Positions 33,416 to 46,049 of a stretch of DNA of 64,000 nt are shown one piece after another (position 1 is the first letter of the stretch; each line of letters begins with the position of its first letter). The translations under genes and the position numbers were made by a program. The notes beneath the pieces were generated by a model. It ran no database searches. It had not been told where the DNA came from and worked only from the letters and a program-made list of their open reading frames with translations. Source of the stretch: Leucogyrophana mollusca (Eukaryota; Basidiomycota; Agaricomycetes; Boletales); the NCBI GenBank assembly GCA_021014945.1, contig MU266469.1, forward strand, positions 1 through 64,000. Direction: 5' to 3'.

Positions 33416-34788
33416 ATGAGAATCCTGTCGTTGTCCACCGAATCACCTCCAGAATCTCAGGTTATGGAGAGTGACGTGCAGTATGACGGGGATACCGAGC
33501 AGCGTACATCGACCTTGCCCCAGCCGGTAGCTTCGACATCCAAGAACAAGATCCCAACTGTCGTGTTGGACGCGGACATTATCACAGACGCAATGGCCGC
33601 ACGGTTATCCACAAGCTTCTTGGGTCACGTCTTGTTCCTCAAAAGCCAAGTCCCATTGTCAGTTTTCTTGTTTTCTCGCGCTGCTGTCACACCCTCACCG
33701 CCCACAGCCCAGTCGCGCAACTGGCACGAATGCCCGGAGGCGATGTGAGTATCAATGCCTCAGGTTTACGCTTACATCAACGGATCTTATACCTCCCAGA
33801 CAGCTACGCGTGCATCGAAGAAGCGCCACGAACTTCTCAATTCGTTTGATACGCTAGTTTCACATCTGAACACAACCTTCACCGCCCTTTCTACCGCCCT
33901 TGCGCTTCGAAATCAATCGTCTGAAGCGAAGGAAGGTGACACACTGAAAGCTGCTCCGGTATACCTTGCGATCGTCCTCGGACCGACCATCGGGGCCGCA
34001 AAGTCACGCGTAATGATTGGCATACACGGTTTGGAGACGAAGATCTGGGGGGAACGAGATGATATCCCGCCGATCCACAACAACAATACCGAGTTCGGCG
34101 GTGTTGACAGCGAGAGTGACGACTCGAGCGATTCGAGTGGCGATGAGAGGGAATCGGACGACGATGAGGGTGAAGAACGAACGGACGGTCCCCCCGATAG
34201 CGACGACGAAAGCGATGCCACGCAGTCCGACCACTCAGAATCCTCGCTTCCACCGTCCCGCAGCCCATCCCCCAGTGAATCCTCATCTTCGACTTCCCCA
34301 CCCCAGACCCACGCTCAAGAGCAAGAAGCCCTGCGTACTGCCGACCGTCTCCTTTCACGGACCCTAGCTTCAGCCTGCGCCGAAGACGATGGAAGAGGAA
34401 TGTCGTGCGAGATGGGTAAGTTAGCCCAGTTAATAGTATTTTCAGATCTGGCATTTAGTTACCTGCTCATCCGCAAATAGCACCCACCCAGATACACGTC
34501 CTCCTGCGCGCCCCACGGCGGTTCGCACACCCTGCGTGGATACCACGCCAGAATCTCAGCACGTCTCTTAACGCTCTCCTCGCCGACTTCGTCGACGAGT
34601 CTGGGCTTGCCCGTGATAATACGCAAGAGCGGAAGAAGAAAGGAAAGGCCAAAATCGAGGGAGTATGGATTAGGAGCCTCACAGCTGCGCCTTTAGCCCT
34701 CGAGGAAGAGAGCGAAGATGTGGCGGAGGATGACGAACTGATATGGTGGAGCTGGGATGGAAAGCTAGTTGGCTTTGCGGATTGGTGA
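33416..34788 (+). CDS. Putative p31comet (MAD2L1-binding protein) homologue
   Basis: Four exons: 33416-33657, 33708-33744, 33800-34415 and 34481-34788, about 400 residues. After a disordered start the fold begins with LSTSFLGHVLFLKSQVPF, PVAQLARMPGGD, a charged helix KKRHELLNSFDTLVSHLNTT, and VYLAIVLGPTIGAAKS. A long acidic Ser/Asp-rich insertion (about residues 200-290) follows, and the end reads LIWWSWDGKLVGFADW. Order and spacing match p31comet: a helix before a basic-Gln-x-Pro-hydrophobic-Pro turn, a helix carrying SHL, a strand with LLG, and a final aromatic strand ending near GF. p31comet is a HORMA-fold adaptor that brings closed Mad2 to TRIP13. This identification is by eye and remote; the acidic insertion is unusual. 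A Pch2/TRIP13 gene lies at 61-63 kb. Confidence 0.5.
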
Positions 34789-35190
34789 TGCCACTGTATG
34801 TGTGCCTTTGAATGACATGCCACTGATCCATTGAGCAGGCATTCTTAATCCGAGTCACGCATTGTGAACTCATTTCTTGGTTTCCTTCCGTGTTGTTATT
34901 TCTGGACGTCCTAAATCATCGGGTATATCTGTACTCGAGCCAACGAAGGCTAACGATGGCATGCCACCCTTATGTCATATTACGCCACTCGAGTATCGTC
35001 GTGGTGAAGAGCGACACAAGGCTGCGCGTTGTACTTCAGACCTTCTCGACTTCGAGCTCGTGCTCGCGATGGAGAAGGCGTAAAATTGATGTGGCGGTGC
35101 ACCGATCTCAACTGGAGGGGCGTCGGCTGCTTCCGAGACACTCTCAACTCATTACCCTGTCCACTTCATTGCAAGGTTTTTTTTTTTGCG
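34789..35190. other. Intergenic, possible 5' end of the RNase H gene
   Basis: 402 bases. The RNase H-like frame stays open upstream to 35029, but this part (with a T10-12 run at about 35177) does not align with the paralogue, so it is treated as leader. Confidence 0.4.
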
Positions 35191-36046
35191 ATGTTTAGCC
35201 CGAAGTCGATTGAGCACGATGGGGAGCAGGGCGTCATCAATCGACGCTACCCCCTGTGCTCACCTCCAGCAAACGGGATTCAGCTTGGAGATCTTCTTAC
35301 TCAGTGCCCCTACTCACTGCGTTTCTCCGCCGTGTGTTGTCTCAATCGCAGAAATTCAGGCGTATGGGGGTCAACATGTCGTAAAATCATTCTCGTCTTT
35401 ACGGATGGGGCGTGTCTCAACAATGGCAAGGATTATGCCACTGCGGGGATGGGGATCGCGATTGGTCGAGGTGGTGAGGATGTAGACCAGTGGGCCATCC
35501 CTATTGACGACTCGATCGATCCGCGCGCCCCGAGAACAAATCAGCGCGCCGAGCTGCTCGCAGCGATGAAGGGGCTGGAGAAGATCTGTGAGGTAGATCA
35601 GGGATGGCTTGCAGTGCAACACGACGATCGTCTCCGCAGAATCGGGCGAGTGGAGGAGCCCTGCAATCCCGTTTGCGTCATTGTTGTGACGGACTCGGAG
35701 TACGTTGTTAAAAACATGAATGAAAATTTACCGACTTGGAAGGTAAGACCCATCTCTAAAGGGTATTTGCGCTGACTGAGCCCTGTTGCTGTGGATGCGA
35801 TATCATTTTCAGCAAGCGGGTTTGCGCACACCTCAAGGCAAACAAAAGAGCCCAATAAACATGGATCTTTTTCTAAAGCTAGACGAGGCGGTGACTGCGC
35901 TGGAAGCCAAGCACCACATCGATATTGGGTTTTGGCATGTTAACAGGGAGTACAACCACATTGCGGACAAGCTTTCGAAGCAGGGTGCTCGTGCTGCTTC
36001 TGCCCCCGAGCCTCAACGCGCCTTGCAACTAGTGGCGGTATACTGA
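35191..36046 (+). CDS. RNase H1-like protein, copy A
   Basis: RNase H fold; RNase H1 enzymes cut RNA in RNA-DNA hybrids. Exons 35191-35742 and 35813-36046, 261 residues. The four metal-binding acids are visible: IILVFTDGAC (Asp72), TNQRAELLAAM (Glu), VVTDSEYVVKN (Asp) and YNHIADKLSKQG (Asp). The motif IDIGFWHVNREYN before the last acid is typical. The start at 35191 was chosen because MFSPKSIEHDGEQGVINRRY aligns with the start of copy B at 44.4 kb. The intron interrupts at the same place as in copy B (after TWK or VWK). Of the cysteine pairs in copy B ahead of the domain, several are lost here (CPYSLRFSAVCCLNRRN). Such genes can be host RNase H or derived from a retroelement; no reverse transcriptase is next to it. 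Confidence 0.75.
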
Positions 36047-38087
36047 TATCGCCGCGGTTCTATATCGATTGATGCTTATCCATCTTGTAAGTGTGTTTCG
36101 TCCCTCGTCTTTATTTTGAGGGCTAAATTATATATGGTCCACAGGTAACTTCGAACGCCCCCAAAATATAAACCTCATACTGCTTGTTTTTGGCTTGTAT
36201 ATGCGATATCATTATCAGCATACTTCATGAGTGGGTCACCAGAGTACCGAACTTAAGGGGACTTAAGTTACCCCTTGTCTTTGACGAGTGTTTGTCCCCA
36301 AGGTTGCATCGGATCCTTTCTAGAAATGTCTGCGATTCTCCAAGTATAGTACTTCTACAGTGCTTAGTGGCGGACGCCCAAAGTAATCATCAACTCAGTT
36401 CGACTGAGATAGGGTACTGCGACAGGCACTCAGGATCTTACTTAATCCATTCTCACGCACCTTTTGATCCCGACCACTTCGCACAGCTTGAGGGTATTAA
36501 TATTATCATCACTTGTCTAATGCCTAGAAACACCAGGGACTCCTAGCAAGCCTCTGGACTTTGTGACCGTGGCGTCTCGCCGCCACCAGTACCCCCCGAA
36601 GATGCAGGGCGACGCGTTGATGGTTCGGTACGTGTAATACTATGTCCGTATCACTTTTGCACGCCCCTGTTACGGAGGACAACTACCGGGTTTCTTCTAT
36701 CACAGGGACGCCAATTAGGGAACTAGCAGCAGTATTACAGCTGGATGTGACGGGCTATGGCGGCGCCCAAAGCTTGTCCAAATAACCCTTTGGCCGCTGG
36801 CCGTCAATCATAATGCATAATCAATTTTCGATGGCGCCCAACCGTGAGACACTAACTTCGCTTGGCGATACAGTCCGTATACCATGACTGTCCACGATGC
36901 GAAGAACTTTGCATACCCCACAGGGTCGCCTCGTGGCCGTCATTCCACTGCCTTTTACCACAGGATTTGGCACTCTGATGAGGTGCCGAAATCCCATCTG
37001 GCGGCTTGCCTAACAAGTCTTTCGTCTCCTTTCGTGCGCCCCTGTCACGATTCTCAGCCGGTACCGTGCCTGTTATTGGTGGCGTCGAAGGTGCCAACTC
37101 CGCATATGTCACTTTTCGTATCATCCTCTGTGACCTAATATATCTGACACTGCGGCTATCCTGTTGATTAATGCAGTCATGTTCAGCTTGTCTGCCTGGT
37201 CCCCGAAGCCGCAAAGGCGATGCAAAAAACCCCACCGGCGTTTTGCTGTATCTCTCTCATCCATGTTGTGGCTCCGCCCAACCCTCGTTTCGCTGCCTTG
37301 TTCGTCGTGAAGGCCAAAACTTTCTGAATACTCGAAGCAGGTAACCTTCTGCTATTGGTAAGCATGTACGCATCTGACTGAGCATCTAATCCTATGTCTA
37401 CTACACTCATTTTGAAGTTTAACCATTATCCCCATTTCCCCAGCGCGATGGAGCATCCCAGTCCGTCCTCACCGCTCCTGGGCGGCCCGCAAAAACCTTC
37501 GCAGGGCTTCGTCGTGGTGTCGGAATGCTCCACTCCTCGAGGCCACCTTCCCTCTGGAGATTCTTCGACTGCGCCTCGGAAGGGGGAAATCGCGAGCGTG
37601 TAGCTGTCCCGCTAAACGAAAAACCCCTATCCTTATCAATGGCAGTATCGAAGGAGTCTTGTTTGGGAAGTCTTGGTTGACGTGCCTGTGCAGTCGCCTT
37701 GCGTTGTAAGATGCTCCAGAGTCAAGCGGCGTCAGTATGAGGACCTGGGAAAGTGCACCCACCCAACGAGAACCCATCATAGCAATGTTCACAGCTTCCG
37801 CTGGTAGCGGTGATCGTCTACAGCTGCCGACACCTTGTATCTCGGCCTGATATCCGTATTTCTCTATTGTTGGTGGGTCGTCGAGCAACTATTGCGCTGT
37901 TATTACTCCCGATTACGCCTCGTGACCGGAAATCGAAGATGATCTGAATGAGGGCGCTTTCATGCTGTACCGTGATATACGGTACAATTACAGATGATGA
38001 TACAATCCGTACTACACTAGAAGGATTATCATAGTAATAGGTCCACATTGTGTAAAGTACATAGAAAGATGTCTGTCCACGACAACA
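36047..38087. other. Two-kilobase stretch without a supported gene
   Basis: Short frames only. A 69-codon frame at 37394-37603 is Pro/Ser-rich but has no partner exon; a 127-codon minus frame at 36852-37235 lacks motifs. Local composition is more A/T-rich than in the genes. Nothing repetitive was recognised. Confidence 0.4.
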
Positions 38088-38857
38088 CTACAGATTATGC
38101 TCTGCGATATAGCGCATTATAGTCAACGATGCCATGATATCTGGGAACGCGTCATTCATCAGCGGAATTCGAAGCATAGCAATGAGATCTACGTACCGAT
38201 GGACAGGTGCGCAAACGCCTCGTTTATTGTTAAAGTGTTCCCCGAGACGTTGAATGCAGGCATATTGGACGACCGCAGGTTATAGTGTGCTACTAGGAAG
38301 TTTTCGCCTGTCAGACACTGGCAATATGATAAGCTAACAGTAGGGCTGATTATAATGGAGTTGTACACACCGTCCATTCATGGCCATCCATGCCTTTATA
38401 CAGCCATCTGTACTCCTGCCCATCAGATCCCGTGAATTTTCTGTATAGTGATCTAGCCGAATGCGAGATCAGCACCAGGCGACAATCCAGGAGCCGGTGG
38501 TATCATAGAATCAATAACGTACCCTCCAAATAGTGCTGTTTTCCTCAGGTATCTGCTCATGGGTATAGACAAGCTGGCGGCCGGTGGTTGCACAAAGTGG
38601 ACGGTGCCTAATCCACCACCAGGGCCAGTGGCGAATTCTAGTATAACGGATGGGTGCCGATCGAGGTGACGCGCGTCGTTGTGTCTCGACGAGCGACGTC
38701 CCATGGTGTAGATGGCCCAAACGTTGTTATTCCCGTCGGGCGGGTGGGGATGTGGCGTAACCCTCAAAAAGAGGCGATCGTATATGTCGTCGAAGTCGGA
38801 CATCGCCATGACACCTGTACGGTCCTCAAGGACGTAAGGCATGTGTTGAGGTCTCAT
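38088..38857 (-). CDS. Small basidiomycete protein, tubby-like/DUF6593-like
   Basis: Four exons on the minus strand: 38857-38523, 38452-38371, 38317-38197 and 38140-38088, 196 residues. The readings SLYRKFTGSDGQEYRWLYKG, DGHEWTCLTGENFLVAHYNL, NVSGNTLTINEAFAHL and a terminal IMASLTIMRYIAEHNL match, from memory, a small family of Agaricomycete proteins often expanded in these genomes; it resembles DUF6593-type beta-barrel proteins, but the family name is not verified. No signal peptide. The start is the ATG about 95 bases downstream of a TATAAAA box, rather than the earlier in-frame ATG at 39016, which lies upstream of that box. Function unknown. Confidence 0.65.
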
Positions 38858-38950
38858 GGCGCTGAGTGCGGAGCAAGTTAGCTCGCTTTTAGAGGTCTGT
38901 GGTGGAGGGCAAAGGGGGCAAAATGAGCACTGAACCGCGCATGGCGCGTA

Positions 38951-38957
38951 TTTTATA
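38951..38957 (-). promoter_or_regulatory. TATA box of the small DUF-like gene
   Basis: On the minus strand the sequence reads CCTATAAAATACGC about 95 bases upstream of the ATG at 38857, a normal distance for a TATA-driven fungal promoter with a leader of about 60-70 bases. It supports the downstream start codon. Confidence 0.5.
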
Positions 38958-41247
38958 GGTTGCCTGTACAGGGGACCGCGCTTTGGCTTCTTTGCCCTAG
39001 GAAGGAACTCGACCAAAAAAAGATCACAAGCTCCCAGCCATTGTGTATAAGAAGTAGAGCACGCCGGTTAGACGCTCCCAATTCAGATCGCGGAGTTTAT
39101 TTCGTCTTAGCGCAGTGATCTGCCGCGGAAGCAATTTTGGTCAGTTGAGCTTGGATGGGTTGCACGTCGATCTTTTCGCCCAGACAAAGATCTCGTGCCC
39201 CTTCTGACCAAGGTACAAAAGCCGCGCACATCGGGGCTGGCAGAACGGTTGAGGAACAACCCCGTCAGTCGCAAAGACTGCGCAAGGAAGCGAACAGGTT
39301 GCTGACTACCACTTATTAGAAGATGTGGGGTCGAGTCACCGCGAATGGCTGACTTACGTATACGTGTGATGCCCCCACAAAAATAGGACGTGAAGAACAG
39401 GGTAAAGAGTGTCTTTTAGGACCCCAGCGGTAGCGAGAAGTCTGACATACTCGGAACGCCGGGAGGCTGAATGCAGGCTACTCGGATGTGGGTAAGGTGA
39501 AGGTAATAGCCTTCGGCATCTCGAGCGTTGCTCTACGATCTTTCCTGATGGGTGCTTCGTTTGCAAAAAGACGGGAAAGGTGCGTGAAACTGCACTGGGC
39601 ATCACTTGACATGCTGTGCCTGAACTGTGATTGTGGCAAACAGACGCTGACGACCTGTGCGCTCGTCAGAATTTCTCTTTGTGACGAATGATTGATGTTC
39701 CGACCGCAATGGTCCCTGAAAAGTACAAATTGCAGTTGCCCTTCCGCATCGACTTTAGGGCGGTGAGAAACGCGAAGAGAAGTTACTGCTATTCGAACCC
39801 TCGCAGTGAGGAAAGAGAGCCTTGAGAAAAACAACGCAATATCACGCGAGGGACTAGTACGGTACCTGAGCATATTCCGGATACGGTAGGTTGGGTGCAG
39901 AGATAAGGAGACCCTGAATAAGCAGGTTTTGCAACCGGCGGTCGAGAGAACAAAAATATCACAGCCAGCTCATTAAGCCACGTTCGAAACTGGGTGACGA
40001 GGAAGCCAGCCATGGGTGAAACTCACACTTCCTCGCGGGTTGAAACCAAACCGGGAGGGTCTCCATCGATGGAAGCACCCAGGAGTATGTATGGTCCGAA
40101 CATTTTCTTGGACAGTGGAGCCCACAAACGAACTTGAGCCCTTGAGGTATAGTCCCGATTCTCCTGCAGGATATCGCGTTCGGTTCTAACCAAGTAAGCC
40201 TTTATGTCGCCATTATAGGCTATCTATGAGCCCATGACCAGGCCACTGACCCGCTGACGACTCGCGGGGATTTAGCTAATTCCGCTCGCACGTGACAGCA
40301 GGATCTTGTGGTTTGCGGACCTGCAGTGTTACAGCAAGGGGTGCCCGGTAGAGATCAGGGCTCACATCAATTCGACATCGTTGCGAATCTGGAGTCCAGG
40401 CCGTCCAGAGGAAGGGAACGCGGTAATAACTCTGATTACATCTGTAGAGCACCGGCGACAGTAAGCCGGATAGAGGAACTACGAGAAAGAGAATCTGCAG
40501 CGGTAACGCTTGGTCGTAATTGGTCAGTCTTACCCGCTAGCGGCATTCTTTGCGTATTCCGGATGGTCACTCGCGCTCGCACGTGACGGCGACGGGTCGG
40601 CATAAGGTTGACCATATCAGCGGGTTCCCGGTTAAGCTAAGTGTGTGAGTGATAGCGCGGTTCCCCCGAAGTAGATCAATGGCTCGCGGTGACATCAAGT
40701 TTGCGTGCGACGGGCGGACATGGGAGCGCCTGTACACCTTGGCTAGTAATAAAGGAGGTGTCAATAGAACGTTGATGGAAAACACTAGAACGTAGATTGA
40801 TAATTTCTTACTGAAAGCTGCACATGACCTGCTATGAGTAACTTGCTTGTCCCCTTCAAACATTTAATATATCAGAGGGTTTCAACTCCTTGCGAGCGGC
40901 CCACAGCGCCGGGTGTCTTGGCGCTAACTCCCAGTAGTGTGTTCGGACCGACGTGTCTTATCTATCGACCACTCCAGACTGTTTCGAGGTAGTTACTGCG
41001 AACGACGAGAATATCTTCACAACATCGGCAAATGGAAGAAATCGGGAGAAGGGGACACCAGTTTTGAGATCAAGTCAGCAAAGTCGATGTTTCCAGATGC
41101 AGCCGAAATAGTCAAAGGTCTAATCTGATAAAGCACGATATATCAGCTGTAACCCTTTTCAGCCTGCAGTACCCAAGATTAAGAACATCAACACGCAAAG
41201 GTGAGAGGAGTACGCACCCGATAGCCGAGGAATAGGAGACGGCGGCA
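38958..41247. other. Gene-poor stretch of 2.3 kb
   Basis: No supported exon on either strand. The 14-base string CGCTCGCACGTGAC, which includes the palindrome CACGTG, occurs twice (about 40285-40298 and 40573-40586). Small frames have no motifs. It may be decayed sequence or a regulatory region. Confidence 0.4.
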
Positions 41248-43012
<1,765 letters not shown>

Positions 43013-43602
43013 CGTTTTCCGTTCTGAACTTGTGAAGGACCGAAGGTGAAGATGTGATGACTAATCAAGAGGTTGTTTATTTCTGAGGGCTTTGCCAAAC
43101 AAACGCCCATCTCAGGCTGTGATTCTGTACTACCCCAACCCCCAGAGCCACCATGACCGCTACTCGCTCTCCTGTTCGGAGAAGCTGATTTCTTTGAGGT
43201 AGCGGTAATGATGGTCTACTTTCTTGATATACCGCTGGTCGATATTCTGTTCTGTTCACCGATTGCTGCTCGACGAGCCCGACCCAAGACGAATACCGCC
43301 GAGCTGCGTAATACCTTTGGCGAGGAAAAAGGATGAGGCTAAGAACTTTGAGATGGTCTACCGAGAATTTAACCGGTACGTATACAATATTGCCAAGTGC
43401 CCTTTGCACTTCGATGAAAACTCTCAAGATTAGACTAACCATGAAGCTACGGGCACCTCAATCCCCTCCCTTATAGTGACTTCGAGCATGATAGCACTTT
43501 TCAATACACTTCCTCGGCAACTCTTCATATCGTGCACAATCAGGGTACCATCAGCGATTGCGACTATGTCAGCGCGACCAGACCTACAGCTTATCCCCAG
43601 CA
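43013..43602. other. Gap between RVB1 and RNase H-like copy B
   Basis: 590 bases with no exon: the promoter of RVB1 and the 3' end of the RNase H-like gene, both on the minus strand. Short frames only. Confidence 0.4.
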
Positions 43603-44373
43603 TTACTCTGACGGTGACGCTGTTCTTGCAGCCCCCTTTGCAAGGGAGTCTGCCAACTTGTTGTATTTGTTTTTGACATGCCAAAAGCCGATCTCGACGT
43701 TGTGCTGCCCTTCGCTCCAGATTATTTGTTCATCGAGCTTCTGGAAGAGGTCAAGATTGACAGGGGCGCTGCCAGTCTTTGTAATCCAACCATTTGTCTG
43801 CTTGGTGATTAGCGGCCCAGATTGCGTGCAGTCTGGGAAGCGACGTACTTTCCAAACAGGCATGCTTTTTGTGATACCAGTGACCACGTACAGGGAGTCA
43901 GTTGCGATCACCCAGCTTATCGCTGGTGAATCAACAGTGCTTCCAAGCCGCCCGATACACTGGTGGGTCTGCCCAGTACCAGCGTCTCCCAGGTCACTGA
44001 GCCTTCGGACACCCTCCAGTGCAGCAAGCAACTCCGCGCGCTGGTTGGTTCGTGCTCCTCCAGGATCGGCGATATCGTCAACTGGCATTGCCCATTGAGC
44101 GTCCGATCCGTGAAGACCAACGGCAACCCCTATCCCTGCCATAGCTGGTTCCTTATTCTGAATGCACGACCCGTCTGTGTGAACTAGGAGATAGGTGCGG
44201 TCTGAGTTGCCGCACTCTGGGCAGCAGCGTGCGAAGAGCCGGAGACAAGTGGGGCATGTCACGATGAGCCCGTCTACGCTTTCATTCGCCTGATGAAGCG
44301 GGCAAAAAACCATTTTGCGCCCGAAGATACCCTGTTTTCGGGGCTCTTCGAGTTCAAGATGGGTCTTGCTCAT
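43603..44373 (-). CDS. RNase H1-like protein, copy B, with zinc-ribbon-like start
   Basis: Exons 44373-43849 and 43797-43603 on the minus strand; the 51-nt intron is in frame but its GTACGT donor and CAG acceptor sit exactly where copy A is interrupted. 239 residues. Catalytic acids: YLLVHTDGSC (Asp67), TNQRAELLAALEG (Glu), VIATDSLYVV (Asp) and YNKLADSLAKG (Asp), with VEIGFWHVKNKYN before the last. Ahead of the domain lies a cysteine-rich stretch, FCPLH then CPTCLRLFARCCPEC, which could bind zinc. The start MSKTHLELEEPRKQGIFGRK aligns with copy A. The frame stays open upstream to 44553. About 35-40 percent identity to copy A is estimated by eye. Both are likely active nucleases by motif. Confidence 0.78.
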   Translation of the reverse strand: MSKTHLELEEPRKQGIFGRKMVFCPLHQANESVDGLIVTCPTCLRLFARCCPECGNSDRTYLLVHTDGSCIQNKEPAMAGIGVAVGLHGSDAQWAMPVDDIADPGGARTNQRAELLAALEGVRRLSDLGDAGTGQTHQCIGRLGSTVDSPAISWVIATDSLYVVTGITKSMPVWKVRRFPDCTQSGPLITKQTNGWITKTGSAPVNLDLFQKLDEQIIWSEGQHNVEIGFWHVKNKYNKLADSLAKGAARTASPSE

Positions 44374-44817
44374 TAGAAATGAACTGATGGTACGCTTGAA
44401 AATAGGTCCGCGACTCGCAATCGTGATGGGGGAGAAGAAAGACAAGGCCATTAATAGGGGGCACATTGAGTTGGGGTCGATGTCGATCAAGCCTCGATTC
44501 GGACGATTTTCATCCGTATGTATGTTATGGACGCCACACTCACACTCGGCCACTACGCCTATGGGATGAATGTTGACGTTGAGCGTGGAATGGCAGGAAA
44601 CGGATCCAGCGTTGGAAATGTACTACCCATGGTCTGATTTAGAGGCTGAGCTGACCATTTCGAGGTTCAAATTTTCCGTCCCTTGACCGCAAATGACGCA
44701 GCGATGTACATAGACGCGCAGATGCTGACGAAGTACAGATAGAGAGAGTATATAACGTAGATATTACACATGGTTTACCATTAGGTCAAGTGATTGCAAG
44801 ACGTGACGCGTGAAAAG
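44374..44817. other. Intergenic, no gene seen
   Basis: 444 bases upstream of RNase H-like copy B; the RNase H frame stays open to 44553 but without alignment to copy A. Sequence at 44700-44800 is A/T-rich. Confidence 0.4.
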
Positions 44818-45519
44818 CTAAGGTAAATCACCTCTCCAAATCAAGCTCTTGTCGATGAGGTACCCATCCTTCGAGAATGCTACGCCCTCTTTGGCGAGCA
44901 TCTCCATCTTCCTGTGGCACTGCACCCCAGTGCCCTTTCGAAGCTTCTCGTCCTTGCCCGTCCCCCACTCGCCATAGAACCCTCCAATGTAAAGATTCGA
45001 GGCAATGATACGATGGCAAGGCACATACGGTGCGAACGGGTTGTTGCGCAGTGCCGAGCCGACTGCTCAGCAGTTAGATCAGAACATGCTAGATTGCGCG
45101 TGAAGAACGAACCAGAGCGAGGGGACCCTTGTCCGAGGGCAACACATAGGTCTTTGTACGTGGTGATGCGTCCACAGGGGATAGTCCTCGTAAAGTCGTA
45201 TACTGCCCATTGGTGCGGTGTTACTTTCTGTGACTGGACGTGAATTCTTCTTTGGAAATTGGTGGCATCTATATACGCACCTTTCCTTCCGGTGTGACGA
45301 ACGCACTTCGCTGAGATTCGTCAGTAGGATAAGGAACATCACCTGAGTTTTATCACTGAGAAAACGTGAGGGTATTCTTGGGGGAGGTTTTGACTTACAG
45401 TCCGAACAGTCCTGTTGGACTTCGCTAACAGGGAAGATAGCTTCCCCACCTAGAGGTTTGCGTCCTTTTGCGACTCGAGCCCCGGATGCAGCACTTTTCA
45501 CCCGGACGACGGCTGGCAT
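44818..45519 (-). CDS. O6-alkylguanine-DNA alkyltransferase (MGMT)
   Basis: Suicide DNA-repair enzyme that moves an alkyl group from O6-guanine to its own cysteine. Four exons on the minus strand: 45519-45399, 45342-45281, 45227 (or 45233)-45113 and 45062-44818, about 180 residues. Exon 2 begins after AAACTCAG, which restores DVPYPTDESQRSAFVTPEGK. The conserved core is VTPHQWAVYDFTRTIPCGRI, TTYKDLCVALG, SVGSALRNNPF, the active site VPCHRI (Cys near residue 115) and GFYGEWGTGKDEKLRKG. The active cysteine is present, so this is an alkyltransferase and not an alkyltransferase-like protein with a replaced cysteine. The first 40 residues are basic and may help DNA binding or nuclear import. Confidence 0.88.
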
Positions 45520-46049
45520 TGTTGAAAGAGACCTGGTAAGAATTCAGAGGCGGGAGAGGTGTTGAGAGTTATATATTGCTGGTCCTCGTGAGGTGCGTGA
45601 CCCCTGGTTTGTTAATTACCAACCATTACTGACTCGAAGGTCAGTGAGTCGGTCGGTGCCGAAAGACGCGACTTGAGACGCGACGCACGTGACAGTCATT
45701 CGTCATGGATTTAGGGTGGGCTCCATGGTGTCACCTCAGTCTCATGACTTTCTAACCAATCTCTGTCTGCCAAGGAACGTATTTGCTCACCGAATCCCAA
45801 GGATCACCACGCTGCTGATTTCATGATTGTCAAGAAACATGTTGCCTCCATGTATGTGACCAAACATCAGCAGCGTGTTTTGGAGCGCCCAGAATGAGAG
45901 GTATGGGACATAGATCCCTCAGATGATTTAAATCGATGCAGGGCATGCGAGACGCCGAGAAGTACCATTTGGTAGCGCGCGTCTGTCACTAGACCATCGC
46001 ACTTAATTACACAGCAGGCTCAAGGCTTCCAGCTCCCTTTCGGCAGTGA
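45520..46049. other. Intergenic, promoter of the alkyltransferase gene
   Basis: 530 bases. It includes an imperfect inverted repeat (CTGACTCGAAGGTCAGTGAGTC near 45630-45655 contains CTGAC and GTCAG arms) and a CACGTGAC site near 45688. No exon is seen. Confidence 0.35.

Noticed and set aside
36852..37235. 127-codon minus-strand frame
   Set aside because: Charged and low-complexity with no recognisable family; the plus strand is open over the same region too.
38858..39016. N-terminal extension of the small DUF-like gene from ATG 39016
   Set aside because: A TATA box lies within this extension, 3' of that ATG in the direction of transcription, and the extension is rich in Pro and Cys without family resemblance.
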